Assembly: GCF_000718985.1 (NCBI RefSeq)
Contig: NZ_JODL01000001.1
Location: 1-64,000, forward strand
Length of the DNA: 64,000 nucleotides
Direction of reading: 5' to 3'
From: Streptomyces megasporus
Lineage (GTDB): Bacteria; Actinomycetota; Actinomycetes; Streptomycetales; Streptomycetaceae
The notes under the pieces are model-generated. The model worked only from the letters and a program-made list of their open reading frames with translations, was not told the origin of the DNA and did not search any database. Every line of letters starts with the position of its first letter. Positions within the stretch are counted from its first letter, which is position 1. Positions 15,844 to 26,859 of the stretch are shown in pieces. Both the position numbers and the translations under genes were made by a program.

Positions 15844-17433
15844 TCAGTCGGCCAGGTTGACGTTGCGGGCCGAGGTGGCGCCGATCTCGCTCGCGATCTC
15901 GTTGAGCACCGCGGCCGGGATGGTGTCGTCCACAGTGAGGGCGACCAGCGCCTCACCGCCCTCCTCGGCGCGCGAGACCTGCATGCCGGCGATGTTGATG
16001 CCGGCCTCGCCGAGGATGCGGCCGACCGTGCCGACCACGCCGGGGCGGTCGGTGTAGCGCAGGAAGGCCATGTGCTCGGCGAGCGCCAGGTCGACGTCGT
16101 ACTCGCCGACGGCGACGATCTTCTGGAGGTACTTCGGGCCGGACAGGGTGCCGGAGACCGACACCTCCTCGCCGTCCGCGAGGGTGCCGCGCACGGTGAC
16201 CACGTTGCGGTGTTCGGGAGACTCCGAGCTGGTGGTCAGACGGACCTCCACACCGCGCTCCTGGGCGAAGAGCGGCGCGTTGACGTAGCTGACCGTCTCG
16301 TCCACCACGTCCTCGAAGACGCCCTTGAGCGCGGAGAGCTCCAGCACCTTGACGTCGTGCTGGGTGATCTCGCCGTAGACCTCGACGTCCAGCCGGACGG
16401 CGACCTCGCCCGCCAGCGCGGTGAAGATCCGCCCCAGCCGCTCGGCCAGCGGCAGTCCGGGCCGCACCTCCTCGGCGATCACGCCGCCCTGGACGTTGAC
16501 CGCGTCCGGGACCAGCTCACCGGCGAGCGCCAACCGCACGGACCTGGCGACCGCCACGCCCGCCTTCTCCTGGGCCTCTCCGGTGGAGGCGCCCAGGTGC
16601 GGAGTGGCCACGACGTTGTCGAAGGCGAACAGCGGGGAGTCCGTGCACGGTTCGGTGGAGAACACGTCCAGGCCCGCGCCCGCGACCCGGCCCTCCTTCA
16701 GGGCCGACAGCAGCGCCTCCTCGTCGACGATGCCGCCGCGCGCGGCGTTGACGATCCGCACGGTCGGCTTGACCTTGTGCAGCGCCTCGTCGCCGATCAG
16801 GCCCACCGTCTCGGGGGTCTTGGGGAGGTGGACGGTGATGAAGTCCGACACCTCCAACAGCTCGTCCAGGGAGAGCAGCTTGACGCCCATCTGCGCGGCC
16901 CGCGCGGGCTGCACGTACGGGTCGTAGGCGACGATCCTCATGCCGAAGGCGGACATGCGCTGGGCCACCAGGACGCCGATGCGGCCGAGGCCCACGACGC
17001 CGAGGGTCTTCTCCGCCAGCTCGACGCCGGTGTACTTGCTCCGCTTCCACTCGCCGTTCTTCAGCGCCGCGTTGGCCTGCGGGATGTTGCGGGCGGTGGA
17101 GATCAGCAGGCCGCAGGCCAGCTCGGCGGCGGTGACGATGTTGGACGTCGGCGCGTTGACGACCATCACGCCGGCCTTGGTGGCGGCGGAGACGTCGACG
17201 TTGTCCAGACCGACACCGGCGCGGGCGATGACCTTCAACCGCTTGGCGGCGGCGATGGCCTCGGCGTCGACCTTGGTGGCGCTGCGCACCAGGATCGCGT
17301 CGACGTCGGCGATGGCGGGGATCAGCTCGGCGCGGTCGGCTCCGTCACAGTGCCGGATCTCGAAGTCCGGGCCAAGTGCGTCGACCGTGGCCGGCGAGAG
17401 TTCTTCGGCGATGAGTACTACGGGTTTGCTCAC
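15844..17433 (-). CDS. serA: D-3-phosphoglycerate dehydrogenase
   Basis: 529 residues. It oxidises 3-phosphoglycerate with NAD+, the first step of serine synthesis. The NAD fold has VGLGRIG, and the catalytic trio is present: Arg in NAARGGIVDE, Glu in FSTEPCTDSP, His in ATPHLGASTGEAQ. An intervening domain (about 320-450) and a C-terminal ACT domain (from about 455, VGTVGRILGEAGINIAGMQVSR) make this the long type 1 SerA expected to be serine-inhibited, as in Mycobacterium. The start is GTG 17431-17433 with a rather distant GAGG upstream. It is followed by a terminator shared with the convergent regulator, and it is not coupled to ilvC, which ends 273 bp upstream. Confidence 0.96.
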   Translation of the reverse strand: MSKPVVLIAEELSPATVDALGPDFEIRHCDGADRAELIPAIADVDAILVRSATKVDAEAIAAAKRLKVIARAGVGLDNVDVSAATKAGVMVVNAPTSNIVTAAELACGLLISTARNIPQANAALKNGEWKRSKYTGVELAEKTLGVVGLGRIGVLVAQRMSAFGMRIVAYDPYVQPARAAQMGVKLLSLDELLEVSDFITVHLPKTPETVGLIGDEALHKVKPTVRIVNAARGGIVDEEALLSALKEGRVAGAGLDVFSTEPCTDSPLFAFDNVVATPHLGASTGEAQEKAGVAVARSVRLALAGELVPDAVNVQGGVIAEEVRPGLPLAERLGRIFTALAGEVAVRLDVEVYGEITQHDVKVLELSALKGVFEDVVDETVSYVNAPLFAQERGVEVRLTTSSESPEHRNVVTVRGTLADGEEVSVSGTLSGPKYLQKIVAVGEYDVDLALAEHMAFLRYTDRPGVVGTVGRILGEAGINIAGMQVSRAEEGGEALVALTVDDTIPAAVLNEIASEIGATSARNVNLAD

Positions 17434-17596
17434 TTCGGTCTTCAGTCCTCACTGGTCCTGGGGTCCCCTCCCGCGTTCGCGGAGCACGGGGAGGGCACGG
17501 CCGCGTCCCGACGGCCGAGGGCGGTGGAGGTGGGCAGCCGCGTGGAGACGCACGACGCTGTGAGCCTGTGACGCGCTTGTGCTGTCAGTCTATCGG

Positions 17597-17641
17597 CGAA
17601 GCGGCGGCCCCGGTGCGGAAAGCGCCGGGACCGCCGCTTCG
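17597..17641 (-). terminator. Hairpin terminator of the ilvBNC operon
   Basis: The outer arms 17597-17607 and 17631-17641 (CGAAGCGGCGG/CCGCCGCTTCG) pair perfectly. The inner bases (CCCGG..GC with GC.CCGGG) extend the stem around a GGAAA loop. It begins 66 bp beyond the ilvC stop. The remaining 17434-17596 is the serA upstream region. Confidence 0.88.
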
Positions 17642-17706
17642 CCTTGCCGGCGGGCCGTCCATCCCACCCGCGGACGGGGTCGGCGGGAGTCGGCGGGATC
17701 TCCTGC

Positions 17707-19343
<1,637 letters not shown>

Positions 19344-19391
19344 CGGCGTGGTGTTCCGTTCCTCAGTGTTTCCTCGGTCGTCCGTCGGTCG

Positions 19392-21248
19392 TCAGTCGTC
19401 GCCGTCGCCGAAGTCGGGACGGACACCGCGCGCCGCCATGACCTCGTCGTTGGAGGTGCCGGCCGCGACCATCGGCCAGACCATCGCGTCCTCGTGGACG
19501 ATGAAGTCGACGACGACGGGACGGTCGTTGATCGAGTTGGCCTTCTCGATCACCGCGTCGAGCTGGGCGGGGTCCTCGCAGCGGATGCCGACGCAGCCCA
19601 TCGCCTCCGCCAGCTTCACGAAGTCGGGGACGCGGGTGCCCTTGGCCTCCGGGTCGGTCTCCGTGCCCGGACCGCTGTGCAGCACGGTGTTGGAGTAGCG
19701 CTGGTTGTAGAAGAGGGTCTGCCACTGGCGGACCATTCCGAGCGCGCCGTTGTTGATGATCGCGACCTTGATCGGGATGCCGTTGAGCGCGGCGGTGACC
19801 AGCTCCTGGTTGGTCATCTGGAAGCAGCCGTCGCCGTCGATCGCCCAGACGGTGTGGTCCGGGACGCCGGCCTTGGCGCCGAGCGCGGCCGGCACGGCGT
19901 AGCCCATCGTGCCCAGGCCGCCGGAGTTGAGCCAGGTGGCCGGCTTCTCGTAGTCGATGAAGTGGGCGGCCCACATCTGGTGCTGGCCGACGCCGGCGGT
20001 GAAGATCGTGTTCTCGGGGGCCAGCGCGCCGATGCGCTCGATGACCTGCTGCGGGGAGAGGGAGCCGTCCTCGGGCAGGTCGTAACCCAGCGGGTAGGTC
20101 TCGCGCCAGCGGTTCAGCAGCCCCCACCACTCGGTGTAGTCGCCGACGCGACCCGCCTCGTGCTCGCCTCGGACGGCCACGATCAGGTCCGCGATGACCT
20201 CGCGGGCGTCCCCGACGATCGGCACGTCGGCGGTGCGGTTCTTGCCGATCTCGGCCGGGTCGATGTCGGCGTGCACGACCTTCGCGTGGGGGGCGAAGGA
20301 GTCCAGCTTCCCGGTGACGCGGTCGTCGAAGCGGGCGCCGAGCGCGACGATCAGGTCGGCCTTCTGCAGGGCGGTGACGGCGGCGACGGTACCGTGCATG
20401 CCGGGCATGCCCAGGTGCTGCGGGTGGCTGTCGGGGAAGGCGCCGAGCGCCATCAGGGTGGTGGTGACGGGGGCGCCGGTCAGCTCGGCGAGCGTCTTCA
20501 GCTCGGCGGTGGCCCCGGCCTTGAGGACGCCGCCGCCCACGTACAGCACCGGGCGCCTGGACTCGGCGATCAGTCTGGCGGCCTCACGGATCTGCTTGGT
20601 GTGCGGCTTGGTCACCGGGCGGTAGCCGGGCAGGTCGGCCGTCGGGGGCCAGGAGAAGGTCGTCCGGGCCTGGAGGGCGTCCTTGGAGATGTCCACCAGG
20701 ACCGGGCCGGGGCGGCCGGTGGAGGCGATGTGGAACGCCTCGGCGATCACTCGGGGGATGTCGGCCGGGTCGGTCACCAGGTAGTTGTGCTTGGTGATCG
20801 GCATCGTGATGCCGCAGATGTCGGCTTCCTGGAAGGCGTCGGTGCCGATCGCGGCGGAGGCCACCTGGCCGGTGATCGCGACCAGCGGGACGGAGTCCAT
20901 GTTGGCGTCCGCGATGGGGGTGACGAGGTTGGTGGCCCCGGGGCCGGAAGTGGCCATGCAGACACCGACCTTGCCGGTGGCCTGGGCGTAACCGGTGGCG
21001 GCGTGGCCCGCGCCCTGCTCGTGACGGACCAGGACGTGGCGCACCCTGGAGGAGTCCATCATCGGGTCGTACGCGGGCAGGATGGCGCCGCCCGGAATGC
21101 CGAACACGGTGTCGACGCCGACTTCCTCGAGAGAACGGATGAGGGACTGGGCCCCAGTGACGTGCTCGACGGTGACGGGCTGGGGCTGCGCTCCGCCGGT
21201 ACGGGCCCGCGGCTGCGGGCGGGGGACCCCGGTGGCCTGCTCGGTCAT
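19392..21248 (-). CDS. ilvB: Acetolactate synthase catalytic (large) subunit
   Basis: 618 residues. This ThDP- and FAD-dependent enzyme joins two pyruvates, or pyruvate with 2-oxobutyrate, at the start of Val/Leu/Ile synthesis. The ThDP domain start [16 protein letters not shown], the catalytic Glu in [15 protein letters not shown], the [16 protein letters not shown] block, the FAD region ([12 protein letters not shown]) and the C-terminal ThDP/Mg motif [20 protein letters not shown]...NN are all present. About 35 N-terminal residues precede the fold, as in other actinobacteria. ATG 21246-21248 is preceded by GAAGAG. Expression is controlled by a leader-peptide attenuator 80-200 bp upstream. 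Confidence 0.97.
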   Translation of the reverse strand: MTEQATGVPRPQPRARTGGAQPQPVTVEHVTGAQSLIRSLEEVGVDTVFGIPGGAILPAYDPMMDSSRVRHVLVRHEQGAGHAATGYAQATGKVGVCMATSGPGATNLVTPIADANMDSVPLVAITGQVASAAIGTDAFQEADICGITMPITKHNYLVTDPADIPRVIAEAFHIASTGRPGPVLVDISKDALQARTTFSWPPTADLPGYRPVTKPHTKQIREAARLIAESRRPVLYVGGGVLKAGATAELKTLAELTGAPVTTTLMALGAFPDSHPQHLGMPGMHGTVAAVTALQKADLIVALGARFDDRVTGKLDSFAPHAKVVHADIDPAEIGKNRTADVPIVGDAREVIADLIVAVRGEHEAGRVGDYTEWWGLLNRWRETYPLGYDLPEDGSLSPQQVIERIGALAPENTIFTAGVGQHQMWAAHFIDYEKPATWLNSGGLGTMGYAVPAALGAKAGVPDHTVWAIDGDGCFQMTNQELVTAALNGIPIKVAIINNGALGMVRQWQTLFYNQRYSNTVLHSGPGTETDPEAKGTRVPDFVKLAEAMGCVGIRCEDPAQLDAVIEKANSINDRPVVVDFIVHEDAMVWPMVAAGTSNDEVMAARGVRPDFGDGDD

Positions 21249-21329
21249 CGCAATCTCTTCTCGGAGAGTGAGGGTTTGACGCTCGTTGTGGGTGGCTGTG
21301 GTGTGGGTCGCGCTCGGGTGCTCGTGCAA

Positions 21330-21364
21330 CAAAAAACCCCTCGTGCCGTCAGGCAAGCGAGGGG
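21330..21364 (-). terminator. Attenuator of the ilvBNC operon
   Basis: On the minus strand CCCCTCG (21358-21364) pairs with CGAGGGG (21337-21343). An inner TGCC/GGCA stem lies around TGAC, and the hairpin is followed by six U residues (21331-21336). A competing hairpin (CAGGGC/GCCCTG near 21373-21391) lies between it and the leader stop codon. This is a classical amino-acid attenuator architecture. Confidence 0.88.
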
Positions 21365-21403
21365 AGCGCGTCGCTGTCGTCCACAGGGCGGTCGTGCCCT
21401 GGG

Positions 21404-21445
21404 TCAGTCGACGCGCCGGCCGATTACGAGAATTCGGGTGCGCAT
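21404..21445 (-). CDS. ilvB leader peptide [13 protein letters not shown]
   Basis: A 13-codon frame, ATG 21443-21445 to TGA 21404-21406, with the run Ile-Leu-Val-Ile in its middle. Leader peptides with ILV runs precede ilvB in other streptomycetes, and the attenuator lies 40 bp downstream. Stalling at any of the three codon types would relieve termination, so the operon senses all three branched-chain amino acids. GGAGG stands 12-16 nt upstream of the ATG and partly overlaps a possible -10 element. Confidence 0.85.
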   Translation of the reverse strand: MRTRILVIGRRVD

Positions 21446-21455
21446 GGCACCGACA

Positions 21456-21482
21456 ATCCTCCCGCGACATATGAGGTGTCAA
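21456..21482 (-). promoter_or_regulatory. Candidate ilvB operon promoter
   Basis: A perfect -35 hexamer TTGACA is read on the minus strand at 21477-21482, with a possible -10 (AGGATT) 16 nt downstream at about 21455-21460. The transcript would begin only a few bases before the leader ATG. The -35 overlaps the TGA stop (21479-21481) of the preceding GGDEF gene. Confidence 0.6.
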
Positions 21483-24400
21483 GCCGGTGGGACGGACGTC
21501 TCACTATTTGAGCGGAACGGAGGACGTACGGAGCCCGCCCCTCCGCCCTTCCGTACGGGAAGCGAACCCGCGACCACCACCGACCGACCGGCGCTCGGAC
21601 CGTGCTGCTCTCCCCCGACGACCGGATAGCCGCCGCGACTCAGGACACGGCGTAGTTTGTGCTCGTCCAGCGGCTTGGAGAAGGCCGCTCCTTGGGCGTG
21701 GGTGCAGCCCATGGAGCGCAGGGCGGCGGCCTGTTCGGGGAGATCCACCCCTTCCGCGACGGAGGCCGTGCCGAGGTCCTCGGCGATCCTCAGCAGCCCG
21801 GAAGTGATTTTGCGCACTCGGGCGGATTCCACCACGCCCTCGACCAGGGAGCGGTCCAGTCGCAGCACGTCCACGGGGAGCCGGCGCAGGGCGGCGAGGG
21901 CGCCGTGGCCGGCGCCGAAGCCGTCCAGGGCGACGCCGACGCCCAGGCGCCGCAACGCGGTGACCCACAGCTCCAGTTCGTTCAGGGAGACGTGCGGACC
22001 GGTGTCGGACAGGGGGCCGGAGAGTTCGACGAGGAGCGCCTCGGGCGGCAGGCCGTGCCGGGCCAGCATCGTCTCGACGGTGGCCGGAGTCATGGAACGG
22101 TCGGTGAGGCGACGCGCGTCGACCCGTACGGTCACGGGCACTCGGAAGCCCGCGCGGTGGCGCTCGGCGGCCTGTTCGACGGCCCGGCGCAGCAGCCAGT
22201 CACCCGCCTCGGCGACCCCGCCCTCGGCCGTGCCCGTCCCGCCCGGGGCCTCGGCGGGCGGGAACAGGACGCCCCGGGCGGAGCGCCTGCGGGCCTGGGC
22301 GACGACCGAGGTGATCCGGCCGCTGGAGAGTTCGACCACGGGCTGGTGGAGCAGGGCGAACTCGCTCTCGGCCAGGGCGCCGCGCAGTCGATCGGTGGTC
22401 AACTCGGCGCGGCGGACGGCCTCGACCTGTGGCTGCGGCGCGTACAGCTCGACCCGGTTCTTGCCGGCCTGCTTCGCCCGGTACATCGCCAGGTCCGCGT
22501 GGCGCAACAGGACCGCCGGGGTCACGCCGGGTTCGGCGAAGGCCACGCCGATGGACGCGGCGACCCGTACCTCGCCGCCCTCGACGCGGTAGGGCCGGGA
22601 GAGGGCCGTGCGCAGCCGCTCGGCGATCTCCAGGACGCGGTACTCGCGCTCGGCGCGGTCGCACCGGCCGTCGCCCAGGATGAGCGCGGCGAACTCGTCC
22701 CCGCCGAGCCGGGCCGCGGTGTCGCCGGCCCGTACGGCCTCCTTCAACCGACGGGCCGCGTGGACCAGCAGTTCGTCGCCCGCCTGGTGGCCGATGGTGT
22801 CGTTCACCGCCTTGAAGCCGTCGAGGTCGATGTAGAGCACCGCCGTGTGGCCCGCCTCGGCGTCGCCTCGGCGCCGGCCGCCGAGTGCCTGGCGCACGCG
22901 CTCGGTGAACAGCGCGCGGTTGGGCAGGTCGGTCAGCGGGTCGTGTGAGGCGCTGTGCTGGAGCTGCGCCTGGAGGCGCACCCGTTCGGTCACGTCGCGG
23001 CTGTTGAAGATCAGGCCGCCCTGGTGGCGGTTGACGGTGGACTCGACGTTGAGCCAGCGGCCCGAGGCGTGTCGGATGCGGCACTCGATCCGGGTGGAGG
23101 GCTCCTCCTCGGGCGGGGTGGCGAGGAAGCGGCGCACCTCGTGGAGAACCCGGCCGAGGTCCTCGGGGTGGATGAGGGAGGCGAGTTCGGAGCCGACCAG
23201 TTTGTCCGGTTCCCGACCGTAGACGCCCGCGGCGGCCGGGGAGACGTACCGCAGCATCCCGGCCGGGGAGGCGATCATGATGACGTCGCTGGACCCCTGC
23301 ACCAGGGACCGGAAGTGGTTCTCCTTCTGGGCCAGTTCGTGGGTGAGGTGGATGTTGTCCAGCAGCATGATGCCCTGCCGCACCACCAGGGCCAGGACGA
23401 CGGTGCAGCCGGTCAGCAGCACCACTCGGTCGATGGCCCCGCCGTCGCGGACGTTGTAGAGGATGCCCAGGGTGCACACGGCGGCGGCCAGGTAGGGCGT
23501 GAGGGCGGCCAGCGATCCGGTCATGGCGCCGTTCGCCGGCGTGGGCCGGCCGGGGGCGCGTTGCCGTTCCGTTCCGTCCCGGTTGGCCACCCAGGGGGCG
23601 TACGCGAGCAGCAGCGAGCCGGCGAACCAACCCGCGTCGAGCATCTGGCCGGAGGAGTAGTTCTCCCGCAGCAGGGGGGAGCTGAACAGAGCGTCGCAGA
23701 GCACGGTGAGGACGAGGGCGCCGATGACGGTGTTGACGGCGGATCGGTGGGCGGCGGAACGGCGGAAGTGCAGGGCGAGGACCATGCTGATCAGCACGAT
23801 GTCCATCAGGGGGTAGGCCAGGGAGAGGGCCACCAGGGCGACGGACTCGCCCTGCCAGTACGAGGGGTGGTCGAGCGCCAGGCTCCAGGAGAGGGTGAGC
23901 AGCGAGCCGCCGATCAGCCAGGCGTCGAGGCCCAGACAGATCCACCCCGCCCGACTGACGGGGCGTTTGGCGAGCACCAGCAGCCCGACGATGGCCGGGG
24001 GCGCGAAGAGCAGGAAGCAGAAGTCGGCGATCGAGGGGCTGGGCACGGGACGCCCCAACACCACCTCGTACCAGCCCCACACCCCGTTGCCGAGCCCGGC
24101 CATCGTCGAAGAGAGGGCGAAGAGCACCCACGCGGGACGGAACGGGTTGTCGGGGTGGGTGCGGGCGTAGTGGAAGCAGGAGCCCGCGGCGACGAACGCC
24201 GCGATGCTCAGCCCGAAGTCGCCCATGAACAGCGCGACCGCCGGCGATCCCCAGCCCAACGCCGCGCCCAGCGCGTACGCGCCGCACACGGCGGCCAGGG
24301 TCAGCCGGGGCAGCATCCCGCCCCGATCGTCCCTCCCGGCGCCGCCGTGACGGTACGCCGGACGGGGAAAGCCCGTCCCGCGGGCGTTCACAGCGCCACC

Positions 24401-24574
24401 CCCGGGCACGGCGGGCCGCCCGCCTGCGTCCCGGCCCTCACGGGCCGGCGTCCTGTCCACCACCGGTCGCGTGACCGGTGGTTCGTCCGGTGGCCGTGCA
24501 TGTCGCCCGTCCCCCCTCGTGGTCTGGTACACCCCCGGATCGGACGATACACCAGGCCGGTCACTCAGGGACAT
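21479..24574 (-). CDS. Membrane GGDEF protein with PAS and degenerate EAL domain
   Basis: Up to 1031 residues. After an N-terminal disordered stretch, about nine hydrophobic segments span residues 88-400. Then come a PAS/PAC sensor (about 423-545), a GGDEF domain with intact LGGDEF near 625 and an RAGD I-site exactly five residues before it, and an EAL-type domain (about 735-985). GGDEF domains make cyclic di-GMP, which controls Streptomyces development. The EAL signature reads VAQ instead of EAL, DDFG reads DGFG, KID reads RLD and NVS reads RVD, so phosphodiesterase activity is unlikely. It resembles CdgF of other streptomycetes in architecture (recollection). The start is uncertain: ATG 24574 lacks a ribosome site but has a TAGGCT -10-like box just upstream; GTG 24391 (GGGGG upstream) and ATG 24316 are alternatives. 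Confidence 0.85.
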   Translation of the reverse strand: MSLSDRPGVSSDPGVYQTTRGDGRHARPPDEPPVTRPVVDRTPAREGRDAGGRPAVPGGGAVNARGTGFPRPAYRHGGAGRDDRGGMLPRLTLAAVCGAYALGAALGWGSPAVALFMGDFGLSIAAFVAAGSCFHYARTHPDNPFRPAWVLFALSSTMAGLGNGVWGWYEVVLGRPVPSPSIADFCFLLFAPPAIVGLLVLAKRPVSRAGWICLGLDAWLIGGSLLTLSWSLALDHPSYWQGESVALVALSLAYPLMDIVLISMVLALHFRRSAAHRSAVNTVIGALVLTVLCDALFSSPLLRENYSSGQMLDAGWFAGSLLLAYAPWVANRDGTERQRAPGRPTPANGAMTGSLAALTPYLAAAVCTLGILYNVRDGGAIDRVVLLTGCTVVLALVVRQGIMLLDNIHLTHELAQKENHFRSLVQGSSDVIMIASPAGMLRYVSPAAAGVYGREPDKLVGSELASLIHPEDLGRVLHEVRRFLATPPEEEPSTRIECRIRHASGRWLNVESTVNRHQGGLIFNSRDVTERVRLQAQLQHSASHDPLTDLPNRALFTERVRQALGGRRRGDAEAGHTAVLYIDLDGFKAVNDTIGHQAGDELLVHAARRLKEAVRAGDTAARLGGDEFAALILGDGRCDRAEREYRVLEIAERLRTALSRPYRVEGGEVRVAASIGVAFAEPGVTPAVLLRHADLAMYRAKQAGKNRVELYAPQPQVEAVRRAELTTDRLRGALAESEFALLHQPVVELSSGRITSVVAQARRRSARGVLFPPAEAPGGTGTAEGGVAEAGDWLLRRAVEQAAERHRAGFRVPVTVRVDARRLTDRSMTPATVETMLARHGLPPEALLVELSGPLSDTGPHVSLNELELWVTALRRLGVGVALDGFGAGHGALAALRRLPVDVLRLDRSLVEGVVESARVRKITSGLLRIAEDLGTASVAEGVDLPEQAAALRSMGCTHAQGAAFSKPLDEHKLRRVLSRGGYPVVGGEQHGPSAGRSVVVAGSLPVRKGGGAGSVRPPFRSNSETSVPPA

Positions 24575-24655
24575 AGCGAGCCTACGCAGCGTGACGGACG
24601 GGAGAATTGCCGGTACAATGCGCAGTTACCCGTATTCGGAGCGTGTAGGGGGCAG

Positions 24656-25666
24656 TCAGATGCTCCGCCCGCCCCCCGTACCGCCCCCTGCACCACCGCC
24701 CGTCCCGCCGCCCGCGCGGTCCTCCTCCCCCGCCACGGCGACGACGTTCCCCGGCGGTTCCCCGGCGGCGAAGCGCCGCAGTTGGTCGCGGAGCAGCCGC
24801 CGGGCCCTCGGAGCGAACGCGGAACTGGGCCCTCCGACGTGCGGGGTGATCAACACTCCCGGCGCCCGCCACAGCGGATGCCCGGACGGCAGGGGCTCGG
24901 GGTCGGTGACGTCGAGCGCGGCCCGCAACCGTCCCGACTCCAACTCGGCCAGGAGCGCGTCGGTGTCGACGACGGCCCCGCGGGCGACGTTGACCAACAG
25001 CGCGCCGTCCTTCATGCGGGCCAGGAAGTCCGCGTCCACCAGGCCGCGGGTGGCGTCGGTGAGAGGCGTGACCAGGAACACCACGTCCGCCTCGGGCAGC
25101 AGTCGGGGCAGGTCGGCGAGGGTGTGCACCGGGCCGCGCGGCGCGGTGCGGGCGGTGCGCGCCACGCGGTGGACGGCCTCCGGCTCGAAGGGGACGAGCC
25201 GCTCCTCGATGGCGCTCCCTATGGCTCCGTGACCGACGATCAGGACGGTCCGGTCGGCGAGGGCCGGGCGGAAGCCCTGCCGCCACTCCCCCGCGTCCTG
25301 GGCGCGGACGAAGCCGGGGATGTCGCGCAGCGAGGCGAGGGCCAGGGTGAGCGCGAGTTCGGCGGTGCTCGCCTCGTGGACGCCGCGGGCGTTGCACAGC
25401 AGGGCGCCCCGGGGCAGTTGTGGTAGGGCGGGCTCCATGTGGTCGACGCCCGCGGTGAGCGTCTGCACCACCCGCACGTTCGTCATGCGCGCCAGGGGTC
25501 GTACGGCGACGGACTGACCCTTCATGTAGGGAACGACGTAGAAGACGCAGTTCTCGGGGTCCGCCGGGAACTCCCCCTCGCCGTCCCAGTGGACGTAGTC
25601 GAACGATTCGGGCAGAGCTCCCATCTCATCGGGCGGGAAGGGGAGCCAGACGTCCGCTGAAGCCAT
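24656..25666 (-). CDS. D-isomer-specific 2-hydroxyacid dehydrogenase family protein
   Basis: 336 residues. These NAD(P)-dependent enzymes interconvert 2-hydroxyacids and 2-oxoacids. The nucleotide site is VLIVGHGAIGSAIEERLVPFEPE (GxGxxG with a following acidic/aromatic region). The catalytic Arg lies in VNVARGAVVDTDAL, Glu in DVTDPEPLPSGHPLW, and His in ITPHVGGPSSAF. The substrate is not deducible. The C-terminus is a Gly-rich tail (GGGTGGG repeated) of about 20 residues ending RSI, which is absent from usual family members. ATG 25664-25666 is divergent from an aldo/keto reductase across about 95 bp, so the two may share regulation. Confidence 0.88.
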   Translation of the reverse strand: MASADVWLPFPPDEMGALPESFDYVHWDGEGEFPADPENCVFYVVPYMKGQSVAVRPLARMTNVRVVQTLTAGVDHMEPALPQLPRGALLCNARGVHEASTAELALTLALASLRDIPGFVRAQDAGEWRQGFRPALADRTVLIVGHGAIGSAIEERLVPFEPEAVHRVARTARTAPRGPVHTLADLPRLLPEADVVFLVTPLTDATRGLVDADFLARMKDGALLVNVARGAVVDTDALLAELESGRLRAALDVTDPEPLPSGHPLWRAPGVLITPHVGGPSSAFAPRARRLLRDQLRRFAAGEPPGNVVAVAGEEDRAGGGTGGGAGGGTGGGRSI

Positions 25667-25761
25667 GGTCAGAGGCTATCCGGAGGCTGTCCGAGGCGCG
25701 CCGGAAGGCAACAGTTAGGTTGGGACGCGCCCGGCGGGGGGTGAGGAGGGAGCACGTCCAG

Positions 25762-26757
25762 GTGGAGCGCAGGACTATCGGTGCGGCGCTGGAGGTGGGC
25801 GCGATCGGGCTCGGCTGCATGCCGATGAGCTGGGCCTACACCACGTCCGAGCAGGACGGCGAGTCCTCGCTGCGCACGGTGCACGCCGCGCTCGACCACG
25901 GGGTGACGCTGCTCGACACCGCCGACATGTACGGACCGTTCACCAACGAGTTGCTGCTCGGCCGGGTGCTCGGCCGGCGGCGCTCGGAGGCGTTCGTCTC
26001 GACCAAGTGCGGGCTGCTGGTCGGCGATCAGCACATCGTCGCCAACGGCCGTCCCTCCTATGTGAGACGGGCCTGCGACGCCTCGCTGCGGCGGCTGCAG
26101 ACCGACGTGATCGACCTCTACCAGCTCCACCGCGTGGACCCCGAGGTGCCGATCGAGGAGACCTGGGGGGCGATGGCCGAGCTGGTCGCCGCGGGCAAGG
26201 TGCGCGCGTTGGGGCTGTGCGCCGTGGGCGCGAGGGCGCAACGGCGGACGGCCGCCGAGCCCCTGTACGCGGAGACGATCCGGCAACTGGAGCGCGTTCA
26301 GCAGGTGTTCCCGGTGAGCTGCGTGGAGGCGGAGCTGTCGGTGTGGTCCCCCGAGGCCCTGACGTCGCTGCTGCCGTGGTGCGAGGCGCGCGGCGTCGGT
26401 TTCCTCGCCGCGATGCCGCTGGGCAACGGCTTCCTGACCGGCACACTGACGCCCGGGGTGGGCTTCGAGCCCGACGACCTGCGGGCTCGGCACCCCCGCT
26501 TCACGGCCGAGATGATGGCCGCGAACCAGCCCATCGTCGTCGGCTTGCGGCGCGTCGCCGCACGGCACGGCGGCGCCACCCCGGCGCAGGTGGCACTGGC
26601 CTGGCTGCTGGCGCAGGGACGGCACGTGGTGCCGGTGCCGGGCACGAAGAAGGAGCGCTGGGCGGTGGAGAACGCGGCGGCGGCCCGGTTGCGGCTCACC
26701 GAGGGGGATCTCGCGGAGATCGCCGCCCTGCCCCCCGCTCTGGGATCGTGGGACTGA
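25762..26757 (+). CDS. Aldo/keto reductase
   Basis: 331 residues. This is an NADPH-dependent (alpha/beta)8 oxidoreductase of unknown substrate, closest in pattern to the AKR13-like actinobacterial group (IGLGCMPMSWAY). The tetrad is visible: Asp and Tyr in LDTADMYGPFTNE, Lys in STKCGLL, His in LYQLHRVDP. The NADPH-binding end is VPVPGTKKERWAVENAAA. GTG 25762 follows GGAGGG by 11 nt; the frame is open upstream to 25720 without a better start. It is divergent from the 2-hydroxyacid dehydrogenase. About 100 bp without a gene separate it from the next plus-strand gene. Confidence 0.88.
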   Translation: MERRTIGAALEVGAIGLGCMPMSWAYTTSEQDGESSLRTVHAALDHGVTLLDTADMYGPFTNELLLGRVLGRRRSEAFVSTKCGLLVGDQHIVANGRPSYVRRACDASLRRLQTDVIDLYQLHRVDPEVPIEETWGAMAELVAAGKVRALGLCAVGARAQRRTAAEPLYAETIRQLERVQQVFPVSCVEAELSVWSPEALTSLLPWCEARGVGFLAAMPLGNGFLTGTLTPGVGFEPDDLRARHPRFTAEMMAANQPIVVGLRRVAARHGGATPAQVALAWLLAQGRHVVPVPGTKKERWAVENAAAARLRLTEGDLAEIAALPPALGSWD

Positions 26758-26859
26758 GGACGGGAACCCTCGGCGCTCTCCCGACGTACGGTCGGGTGTG
26801 GGGCGCCGGCGGGCGTCCCGGACGACACCACTGACCGCGAGCTGTCGAAAGGCGCCCCG

